Below, one piece after another: positions 10,001-19,694 of a stretch of 64,000 nucleotides of DNA. Numbering within the stretch: position 1 is the first letter of the stretch; the number at the start of each line of letters is the position of its first letter. The notes beneath the pieces were generated by a model. It was not told the DNA's origin. It saw nothing but the letters and a program-made list of their open reading frames with translations, and ran no database searches. A program made the translations under genes and the position numbers. Where the stretch lies: contig OZ038531.1 in assembly GCA_964036665.1 (NCBI GenBank), forward strand, positions 16,802,168-16,866,167, given 5' to 3'. Source of the DNA: Gordius sp. MW1. Taxonomy: Eukaryota; Nematomorpha; Gordioida; Gordea; Gordiidae.

Positions 10001-13000
10001 AATTGTACTTTATTAGATGGCGCGCGTAAGTTTATATAATTAGTAAAATTTTTCTACGTGTCATAGATATTACACCGCACGTGTGGCAGGGAAATGTCCG
10101 ATATTTTTAAAATGAAAAGGTATTTTAGGAATCTGAAAAGGTTATTTTACCCCCGGCCGCCCTGGGCACCTACGGGTAAAGTTTCGAGCGAATCGGGCTG
10201 GTAGTTTAAGAATTTAGCCCTTTTTTAAAACTAAAAAAAAACTTTTTTTTAATTTTTTTTTTACATTAAATTAATTTTTTGTTTTTGTTAATACCATTGA
10301 TAATATGACTTTTTGACCGTCCGCTGGCTACTGACCGACGATATATATTGATTTTCTAAACATAAAACACAACTTTATTATTTCATCATCTATATAAATA
10401 ACATAATAACTTCTACTATTTTAAAGCCAGCATGGTATAGTGGTTATAGCGCCGGCTTGTGAACTGGAGGTGTGGGGTTCAAGTCAGTGAGGGGACAAAT
10501 TTTTTTTTTAATTTTTTTAAATTAAATTAATATTTGTTCATGTTAATACCAATGATAATATGAATTTTTGACCGCCCGCTGGCTACTGACCAATAAAAAA
10601 ATGACCATTGGCCAAATAAATCGAAATTTTTTTTCGTTTTTGAATTGGTTAACATTGATAATTACCCTATGTCCTCCCCTACAAGGGCCTATAACTAATT
10701 AACTAATTATTTTGCATCTAATACCCCCTATAGGCATTCTCGCCCCTTCCCACCTTTCTCGCCCATAAATTGCATAGCAAATATGCTACGTTTATACGGA
10801 GTATAGAAGAGTTCCCCCTTCCCCTCTTCCCTTCCCCTCTTCCCTTCCCCTACTCCCCTTCCCTTCTCCCCCTTCCCACGAGGGCCGAAGGCCCGAGTAT
10901 CTTTTTATGCATCAATATCGAAATGTTTTTTGCACAATAATATTTCCCGTTTTATTAATATTTTTATTTAGATATTTAGGTTGTATTATATGGTTAAGTG
11001 TAGATAGGGCATAGCATACCAAAAATTTATAATCACGTTTTAATAAAATAATTTAAAAAAAATATTACAGGTCACCGGTCTCGAACCCGTCGCCGAGGAG
11101 CTTAATGCTGACTTGGACCAGATAAACACTCGTAGGAAGATTATTAGACTCGAAGAGTTGTCAGGACCAAAACCCTTTAGGGTGGGAAATGCAAAATGGG
11201 GCGGTGACGGGGCCTCGCCCCTTTTATATCTCGCACCCCTGACAACTTTGGGGAATTTACCATTTCGTAGAATTTGCAAGGGCTTGGGTGCTGATGTGAC
11301 TTGTAGTGAAAATGCCCTGATTTCCAGTTTACTACAAGGCAACCCCTCGGAATGGGCCTTGATTAAAAGACATCATAGCGAAAACTTTTTCGGTGTTCAG
11401 GTTTTTTCCTTTTCTTTTTTAATTTTAAAAATTTAGGCGAAGTTGTAAAATTTATTGTCATATATGGCAATATATGAAAGACGAATCGAACTTTGATTTA
11501 TATATCATGTCAGTTAGTATGGGGAGGGGGGAGGCAAAATGAAGATTTTTTGATTTAATTAATTGTGATTACATTTAATTAAAATGAGTTATAGGATTTG
11601 GGTGGGAAGGGGCGCTCCTTCTCCCTAACTAATGATAAAATCTATAAAAATTGGGCTGTTTGCTGGCTTTACCATCCATCATAAAGTGAAGTGCTCAAAA
11701 GAAATATAAATCACCAAATGATAATGGATCGCGCGCGCGCCAGATAAAGACCTGTAAAATAGTATTTTTTTATTCCCTTGAACCAAATGTAAAAAACTGT
11801 AAGCATCTAAATAGTTGGTTTAAATAATTATTTTTTTGAGTGTTTTTATTTAATTATTCAACTAAAATATTTTGTTTCATAGACTTTTTTATAATTGCGA
11901 CAATACAATTGTCAATTTTTTTGCCACTTTTATCAAAGACGTTAGTAAAATTATTTAGTACTAGTGTGAATCCTTTGTATGTGTAGGTAAGTTTAAATTG
12001 ATGAAATGACTAGGGGGCGAGGGAATTTTTATTTAAGCTTCATAGGGGCCCATTTTTAGAAACAAAATATAAAATAGTGCTGCCTTTTTATCCTCTCCTT
12101 CAAATATAACCGCATATTTAAGCTGAAAGAGGCTTTAGTAAAAAAGGGTTAATATTAATATCTATGCTATACATAGATGTATTTAATTATTTATTCCTCC
12201 TCCACCTTAGGTATGCGGCTGTCACGTGGATTCGGCGGCCAAAATAGGTCAGCTGTTTCACGACCTGCCGGCCGTGGCGATAGATTTTCTAGACCTGAAC
12301 TTGGGCTGTCCCCTGGACGCGATTTGTTGTAAAGGGGCCGGGGCCGCCTTGCTAGCCAAACCTGCCAAGGTAGGGCTCATAGTTAGGGCTTTGAGGGCGG
12401 CCTTACCCCCTCACGTCGATTTGACGGTCAAGGTTAGGACGGGGGTCCGTGAGGGTAAGCCCCTGGTACACGCCCTTATACCCCACCTGACTTCCTCACC
12501 CCACGGGGATGAAATCGGCGGGCCTGGTTGTGAGGGTGAGGAGTCATCACCTTTTGTAACGACACTTTCCATTCACGGGCGTTCCAAGGAAAGGCGGTAC
12601 TCTGGGTCAGCTGATTGGAGCTACGTGAATGAATGCGCCGCCCAGGCGCGCCCCCTTGGGATACGGGTATTTGGTAACGGAGACATTTTTTCGTACAACG
12701 ACTACGAGCAACACGCCAAAAATCCCGGTGAGTATTAATGGTTTGGAAGTATAAATATTTTTAACGATTCGATGATTGGGGGTCTTATCGATTTAAAAAA
12801 AACCGTTTTGTTGGGCCCCAATGTGAATTATGGTATATTTTTGGGATCCTTTTAATTCTCATATAAAATTTTAATTAAAATATTATATGATCAAACTGAA
12901 ATTACCATTTACACGTTTTTATATATTTTGTATACAAAGTTAATCTAAGGGCTTGTCTTAATATCGGATTTTAATACGCAGCAAAAATCGTCATACGTGT

Positions 13001-15575
13001 TTTAACATAGCCGTGTCTTAATATCCGATTTACAGCAGATTTCGATTTTAGACGCATAACATAACAGCGATTTTGTAGGATCTAGGATTCAACATTTTTC
13101 GTAAGCTTAAATGTTATATGAATTTTGAGTTTTTAGGTATCAGCAAAGTTTATATTTGATCAAAAGCGTTGAAAAGAATAAAATTATATGGTGTGAAGGT
13201 ATGATTGAGTTTGAGATGAAAAAATGTTGTGATAATTTAGCCAAAGATTGTAATATGCAAACATTAAATTATATATTGCTGTTTATTAGTTGCAAATCAA
13301 GGTGGAAAACACTAAAATCAGGGAGTACAAAGAGAAAACTTTTTTATACTTTGTTTGTACGTATATATTATTAGTCAAATTTTAATAATCTATTAAAATT
13401 TATTAAGTCTATCTTGTTGCACATTTAAATTAATAGTAGACAACATAAATTTTATCAAATCATAAAAATAACAAACATCAAGGCAAATTAAAATAATTTG
13501 AATATAAATTTCTTGTGATGGAATTTTCAATAGGGGTTTGATAGTGATCTTGCCTCTTGTAAAGGAGTGCAACCTATCTGCTACTTGCCTATATGTATAT
13601 TGTGTAGGAATGCTCCTCTTCTCAGCTTTTTGACACTTTATAAATCTAAATGGAAATACTATAATATAAATTATTATACTCTAATCCAAACTGCACAATG
13701 ATGTGAATTGATTGCACTCCTTGAAAATCTATAACTATACTTGTGGAATAACTTTGGATTTATAATGCTATATATCTTTAACAATTTTACTAAGTAATAG
13801 AATGTTAAAGGAAACATTCGAGTTGAAAAAAATTTTGCTCACTACTATCAATATCATCAAAAATGTGATTATATTCTCCAAATATACCATATTTTTCTTT
13901 CTACTACTTGTTTTTAATAATCAACTAAGTAAATTAAATGATAACATTCGAGATTGAAGTATGAACATGAATCCGATATATGGACAAAAATAAATTCGCG
14001 CATTTCGTATCTGAATCCGATATTAAGACAAGCCCTTAGAGAGTTGTTTGAGGCCTAAAGGACCCCCTTTAAATAACATTCGAATCACTATTTTTCGTCT
14101 TAGGGTTGGAGTGTGGATAAATGTATTGAATGTTTGTATATACCACAAAATTCTTATATTAGCCTTGTAATTTCTTTAATTAAAACTGTTTTTTGTTTTG
14201 AATTTGCACAGTTGGGTAAGGAGTTAAATCTGTCATGATGATATAACGAGTTCAAAATTTGTCTAATGTGGAACATCATTATTATACGAATGACACAAAT
14301 TGTTATTTTTAATTAATTATTTAAAACTTAAAAAATATATGTTTGAATAACCTTCTTTTGATGGCTCAATAGTGTACATTTCTATTTTTACAGTCTTAAT
14401 ACTTCATTTTTTTGAAGTTTCTTCCAGTTTCACATTTTAAACCTGTTTTTTTTTTATATATTTACTCTTTTTATTATAACTTCTAAATTGCCTACCAGGT
14501 ATTTTAAATAAAACTTTGGCCCAGTTTTAAATTAAGAAGCCTTTAACTTTTGAGGAAACATATTTCAAGTATTAGCCATTTTGTCCTTTTATTTATTTTG
14601 TTTTGCCTTGGGTTTTCTTATATGTAACAGCTTTAAAAAATTATTTCATCTAACAAAGTTGTTTCGATATTTTCTTGTAGTTATAATGTTCCCTACTCCC
14701 ATTGAATAGATTTAGCCGGTGTCATGATAGGAAGGGGTGCCCTGATAAAGCCATGGATTTTTAAAGAGATCAAGGAACAACGGCATTACGACATCTCCTC
14801 CAAGGAGAGGCTCGATATTCTCAAAGATTACGTCAAATTCGGTCTCCAGCATTGGGGCTCCGACACTTACGTGAGGACATTTTCTATATATCATTTCCAA
14901 TTTTTTAGGCTTTTCAAATGCATGTAATTTTATGTCCAATTTTGTGTTTAAAATAACAAATTTTCTTATGTCTCTAGAGTTGGAACTGAGCAATTGCATA
15001 TATAAACTGCAACTTAATATAAAAGCTAGCCTAAATTTAAATTTGGCCTATAATTTGTTAAGGCTAACGCAACAAACAATTTTTCGTGTATTTTGCTAGA
15101 TTCTTAATTGTAAGCATTATAAATTTATATAAAATTTTATAATCTATATGACAAATTTATAAATTTTATAAACGTTCGTTGATATTTAAAAATATTGTAA
15201 AATCTAATCATATTTTCATATATTATCGTTTAGGGTGTAGAAACGACTCGAAGATTTTTATTGGAATGGTTATCTTTCTTGCATCGGTACGTTCCAGTTG
15301 GAATTTTGGAAGTTCTTCCCGCCAAAATTAATCAGCGACCCCCGCGCTTTTACAGCTACGGGCGGGACGATTTGGAATGTCTCATGTCGAGCGCGAGTTG
15401 TTCTGATTGGATAGCAATCAGCGAATTACTGCTCGGTCCGGTGCCGCCAAATTTTTCCTTCTACCCTAAACATCGTTCAAACGCCTACACCTATCGCAAC
15501 GAAGAATCAATCGAAAACGTTCCCGCCAATAATCATTCCGCCAGCGTCGATGATTCGTTGCAAACCGAAGGATGA
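7052..15575 (+). CDS. DUS3L: tRNA-dihydrouridine(47) synthase [NAD(P)+]-like (DUS3L), 7 exons
   Basis: The enzyme reduces uridine to dihydrouridine at position 47 of tRNAs, using FMN and NAD(P)H. Exons with consistent phases: 7052-7086, 7182-7231, 7270-7871, 11071-11400, 12211-12727, 14710-14870 and 15234-15575, giving about 678 residues (the human protein has about 650). Exons 1-2 give an N-terminus with the family's I-x-P-x-YL-x3-K motif, which supports this start. Exon 3 encodes two CCCH zinc fingers (CPSVLKN..CNYIHD and [22 protein letters not shown]). Exon 4 contains [19 protein letters not shown] and ADVTC. Exon 5 holds the catalytic-Cys motif [22 protein letters not shown] and [15 protein letters not shown]. 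Exons 6-7 hold [20 protein letters not shown], the [14 protein letters not shown] segment and LLGPVPP. Exon 5 has a Gly/Glu-rich insertion (around 12500-12545) compared with vertebrate DUS3L. Introns 3 and 5 contain transposons. The weakest join is exon 3 to exon 4 (donor GTAAAA). Confidence 0.93.
8099..8153 (+). repeat. GTCC/GTC microsatellite
   Basis: About 55 bp of GTCCGTC units directly inside the left subterminal repeat of the Helentron-like element. The reverse-strand copy of the element has the ACGG form at 18412-18429. Confidence 0.9.
8585..9700 (+). repeat. Tandem array, ~110-160-bp unit, about 9 copies
   Basis: Each unit carries 'ggccgtccgctggctgctga' and 'gaccattggccaaaatg', separated by T-rich stretches such as 'attatgattgttcctgtta'. 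The key motif recurs near 8651, 8781, 8941, 9071, 9198, 9310, 9416, 9542 and 9654. The palindromic piece CCAATG-A(n)-TGACCATTGG could fold. The open reading frames that appear in this stretch come from the repeat and do not look like genes. Confidence 0.88.
10426..10496 (+). repeat. tRNA-like sequence (SINE-type pol III head)
   Basis: The 71-bp stretch looks like a degenerate tRNA: an A-box-like 'tatagtggttatagcgc', an anticodon-loop-like TTGTGAA and a B-box-like GGGGTTCAAGTC. The anticodon and T stems do not pair properly, so it is not a functional tRNA gene. A related sequence occurs on the - strand at about 17545-17620 in Helentron-like copy 2. Confidence 0.6.
12948..14036. mobile_element. 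TIR element (Tc1/mariner-like by TA flanks) in DUS3L intron 5
   Basis: The left end AGGGCTTGTCTTAATATCGG and its exact inverse at the right end (CCGATATTAAGACAAGCCCT) are each flanked by TA, at 12946-12947 and 14037-14038. A second shorter copy of the TIR motif ('gtcttaatatccgattta') lies 70 bp inside the left end. The 1.09-kb interior is AT-rich and has an open frame (13156-13374) that I do not recognise. It could be a mariner-like MITE; the TA flank is the only superfamily evidence. Confidence 0.75.
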
Positions 15576-16559
15576 AACTTTTAAAAAAGGTGGTTAATTT
15601 TATATGCTTATCAATATTTTGCCCTTTTATGGTATATGTGTAGTAACTAAATATACTATTTTGAAATCAAAATGTTTTACGATTTCTAAAACTCATGTTA
15701 TATGTTTTTTTTATTTTAGATTGAAACCTTTAAAAAGGTCCAGAGAAATTTGGTGAAATAAATAGTGCCGCTGCCGTTGTCTACAACCATTCTATAAGAA
15801 TCGCACCATTATTGTACTTTTTAAAACAATGTTAAATTGGACATATTCTTATATTTGTTATTAGATAAATCACAACATTAGTTGTTTAAAAGTTGTTTAG
15901 ATTACTTTTATATGTGTGACCTCCATTCTTGATCTAAAAGTTTATTTAAATGAGATAAACTTTGCGATTTATCGTTTAGGAAAATAATTTTGGGATTAAT
16001 GACTTAACTAAAATTTAATAAATCTAACATAACTTCTAATCCAATCCAGTAAATTTAAGACTATCAAAAATTTAAAACGTTATAAATTTGAATCATATAG
16101 ACTACAAATAGTCTTTAGCTTTTAAATTTAAAAAACTTTAAAGAGACCACCTTTCCATATTCTCACTATCTGATCAACCTTACAGCTAGGAACTCGGTAT
16201 AGTATATATCTTAAATTGCAATGGCATAATGTTGTTAGTTGTCACTTTTGATCTTGGATGCAAAGATTAGTTAGAATTTAAAAGTAAAAAAAATTACAAA
16301 TTTATCATATACGGTATGTGGGCCAAGCTAAAATAGTGTTTAAATATACGGGTGAGAAAGAGGCTAAATAGGAAGACTGTCCAAGAACTTAATTAAGTGC
16401 AATATGGCAAAGATCCTCTAGTAGATTTCAATGAACCTACAACCTTTTTTCAAAAATGTTTATATGTTTAATATCCAGAAACAGTAATATATAGTAGGAG
16501 TTTAAAAACAAAAAGGATGAAATGCTTATAAAAACTCTGCGAATTCTTTATTGATGCTT
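15576..16559. other. 3' UTR and intergenic DNA after DUS3L
   Basis: An AATAAA-type polyadenylation signal (GAAATAAATAG) lies near 15757, about 180 bp after the stop. Otherwise the stretch is AT-rich with no recognised gene or repeat. Confidence 0.4.
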
Positions 16560-16899
16560 AATCAAAACTCGGGCCTTCAGCCCTCGTGGGAAGGGGGAGG
16601 AGGGGAAGGGAAGGGGGGACGATTTATCTATACTCGGTATAAACTTAGCATATTTGCTATGCAATTTATGGGCGAGAAAGGTGGGAAGGGGCGAGAATGC
16701 CTATAGGGGGGTATTAAATGCAAAATTAGTTAACTATTAATTTATACAAATATTTAAAAAGTTAAATGGTATTAACAAGAACAATATATTAATTTAATTT
16801 AAAAATTCATATTATCAAGGGTCAGTGCCCAGAGACGGTCTATAAATACATACGAGTCAAAAAAGACAAGAAAAAAAATTTCGAATCACTACTTTGGCT

Positions 16900-18100
16900 A
16901 ATGGTCATTTTTTTCATTGGTCAGTAGCCAGCGGACGGCAACAAAGTCACATTATCAATGGTATTAAAAAGAACAATATATTAATTTAATTTAAAAAAAA
17001 AATAAAATTTTTGCCCTCTCCGGGATTTGAACAGAGGCATAGGCTTTGTAGGGGCACAGGGACCCATATCAGTAGAGGCATAAGCCCTTCTAGGGGAGAA
17101 CACAGGGTAATTATTAATGTTAACCAATTCAAAAACAAAAAAAAATTGCGGTTTATACTTTGGTCAATGGTCCTTTTTTTCATTGGTCAGTAGCCAGCGG
17201 ACGGGCAAAAAAGTCATATTATCAATGGTATTAACAAGAACAATATATTAATTGAAAAAAAATAAAAATTTTGCCCTCTCTGGGATTCGAACCCACATCA
17301 GTAGAGGCATAGGCTTTTGTAGGGGCACAGGGACCCATATCAGTATAGGCATGGGCCCTTGCAGGGGAGGTCAAAGGGTAATTGTCAATGTTAATCTAAT
17401 ATACCCAATTCAAAAACGAAAAAAAAAAATTCTATTAATTTGGCCAATGGTCATTTTTTCATTCGTCATTAGCCAGCGGACGGTCGAAAAGTCATATTAA
17501 CAAGAAAAAAATAGTAATTTAATTTAAAAAAAAATAAAAATTTTGCCCTCTCCGTGCGAACTCGTTTCCTCCTGTTTACAAGCCGTGCTCTATAACCACT
17601 CACACCCTGCTGGTATTAAAGTGGTAGAAGTTTTTATGTTATTTATATAGATAGTGAAATAATAAAGTTGTGTTTTATGTTTAGAAAATCAATATATTTC
17701 ATCTGTCAGTAGCCAGCGGACGGTCGTCATATTATCAATGGTATTAACAAAAACAAAATATTAATTTAATTTAAAAATAAAAATTTGGCCCTCTCCGGGA
17801 TTCGAACCCACATTAGTAAAGGCATAGGCTTTTGTAGGGGCACATGGACCCATATCAGTAGAGGCGTAGGCCCTTAGGAAAGGGCATAGGGTAATTATCA
17901 ATTTAACCTAATATACCCAATTCAAAAACAAAAAAAATAAAATTTCGATTTATTTGGCCAATGGTCATTTTTTTCATTGGTCAGTAGCCAGCGGACGGTC
18001 AAAAATTCATATTATCAATGGTATTAACAAAAACAAAATATTAATTTAATTAAAAAAAAAATAAAAAATAAATTCGTCCTCTCCCGGGATTGAACTTAAG
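16900..18100 (-). repeat. Tandem core units with tRNA-like B-box
   Basis: On the - strand each unit joins a tRNA-like segment (GGGTTCGAATCCC-type B-box, at about 17030, 17283, 17798 and 18087) to an A/T-rich linker, then 'gttaataccattgataata', 'gccgtccgctggctactgac' and 'ccattggcca'. The segment at about 17545-17620 also shows an A-box-like 'gagtggttatagagc'. The units look like tRNA-derived SINE bodies repeated in tandem. Confidence 0.7.
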
Positions 18101-18109
18101 ACCAACTCT

Positions 18110-18361
18110 GTTCAAAATCTAATATGATCAAAATGTAATACAAGCAAGAATTGCTTATGCGCATGCGCAGTTATAACCCTCCGCGTTTGGTAAGTTTTCT
18201 AATATTATTATCTTTTATTTTGTAAATATTATTATCGTTTATTTCGTAAATTTCATGTAATATAGGCTAAATGTAATATAGGCAAGGGTTAGGGTTAGAT
18301 TTAGTGATTTATTTGATAATATGTATTACTTATTACATTTTGCCTATATTAGATTTTGAAC
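18110..18361. mobile_element. MITE with ~30-bp TIRs
   Basis: The left TIR starts 'gttcaaaatctaatat' and continues to CAAAATGTAATA. The right end is its inverse (TATTACATTTTG... 'atattagattttgaac'). The interior is AT-rich with 'gggttagggttag'. It lies inside Helentron-like copy 2. No certain target duplication is visible. Confidence 0.7.
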
Positions 18362-18465
18362 CAGATTCCTCAAGACCTCCAGGTCATAAAGCTGGCGCCA
18401 ATAACTTGGTGGACGACGGACGGACGGACAACCAAAAACGAGCCCATAAATTGCATGGCAATTAA

Positions 18466-19694
18466 AAATTTATTTCGGCTCTTTCATTTTTAATGCAAAG
18501 CAAACATTTGCTCTTTGTTGGGTATTTAAAATGGTTTAGTTCTTATATCTTATGATATTTATAAAGCTAAATCCTATTAAAAAAGCAATTATCATTAATA
18601 AGCGATTATGAAACTCGAAAATAAGAATTTACGAAGTGCTATCATAAAATGAAACAAATTATTGAGCAAAATATGTAAAAATAGCGAATAATAGGAACGC
18701 GTATTTGCCCAGCAGATACATAGTTAAACAATTTTTTAATTTGTCGATTTAAAAAATCGTGCTGCTATTTGGTTTTTTTTTTATTGTAAGCTACCCGTTG
18801 TCCAATTAAAAAATTTTCTTAAAGTTTATATCATACCCTTACAAGCTTTCATTTAAAAGTTGAAAAATAAATTATTATATCTGGTAGAAAAATAAGTAAA
18901 AAATTCGAGGTGAAAAAATAAGCGATGTCACCTTAAGGTGTTTTTTGGCCAAATATATATTTATAGTCGTATAAAAAGTGCGAGCAGATTACTAAAATTA
19001 ATTAAAGACATGACATTGTTTTTATTATAGGTTTAATGACTATCTTTTGAGGAAAAAGCGTTATAAATCAATTTTAATTATCGATTAAAAGAGTTTAATA
19101 TTTTTAAAATGACGGACTATTATATTATTAACTATTGTTCAAATGGTTAAGCCGCAATTGAAATATTAATTTAGAAAAAAGTAATTTCCTATGATAATAG
19201 TTCGCAGAGCACTAATAATCTTGTTCTTGATTAGGGCCATCTAATTCAAGGCAATTTAAATGCGCCAACATCTAAACCAATTTGCTTTTGTCTGATTATA
19301 ATTGTTTATTATATATTCAAAAAATCTATTTAATTTGAGGCGGGTTTGATAATTAAAATCGTGTTTTACAGTTTTAAACGATTCTGTTCTTATGCTATTC
19401 TTAAAAATGAATCCTACATTTACCTATATGCTGTAGACCAACCAAATATTGACAAACATTTTACCAAAACAGCAGTATAAAAAATTAGACGCGCTAAAGT
19501 TTGAAAAGTTAATTTATAAAATAGAAATTTATTTTAATATTAGTTAAAAAAGACAACAATAAATTTTGTAACTTAACTGTAAATTAACGTAGTTATTTTA
19601 TTTATTTAACCAAACAATTGGGTTAATAATTAATTTTATTAAAGGCTTACACTTCTGGAGTTATCATCGTGTTTTTACGTTATGCATATGTTTT
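18466..19694. other. AT-rich intergenic DNA
   Basis: I see no gene, tRNA or structured repeat in this 1.2-kb stretch. Confidence 0.5.

Larger units (their letters stand above)
8062..10905 (+). mobile_element. Helentron-like non-autonomous element (HINE), copy 1, in DUS3L intron 3
   Basis: The left part has the subterminal inverted repeat 'ttgctatgcaatttatggg' (8070-8088) followed by a (GTCCGTC)n microsatellite (8099-8153). The right part has the matching 'gcccataaattgcatagcaa' (10761-10780), a pyrimidine-rich tract, and a short hairpin GGGCCGAAGGCCC (10882-10894) near the end. Subterminal inverted repeats at both ends, a GTCY/ACGG microsatellite, tandem core repeats and a 3' hairpin are the published structure of Helentron-derived elements (DINE-1, bivalve 'pearl'). 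No coding sequence is seen. Exact ends are not fixed, because this class inserts without target duplication. Confidence 0.72.
16560..18465 (-). mobile_element. Helentron-like element (HINE), copy 2, reverse orientation
   Basis: Read on the - strand, the copy begins with 'ttgccatgcaatttatggg' (18443-18461) and a GTCC microsatellite (18412-18429). It ends with 'gcccataaattgcatagcaa' (16654-16673), a pyrimidine tract and an imperfect hairpin (16571-16583). It shares the core motifs of copy 1 ('gccgtccgctggctactgac', 'ccattggcca'). It is shorter than copy 1, has ~240-280-bp core units, and contains a small MITE at 18110-18361. Confidence 0.72.

Noticed and set aside
10426-10496. A tRNA-His gene (GTG in the loop)
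   Set aside because: The anticodon and T stems do not pair and the sequence recurs in degenerate form in the other Helentron-like copy, so it is a tRNA-like repeat and not a gene.
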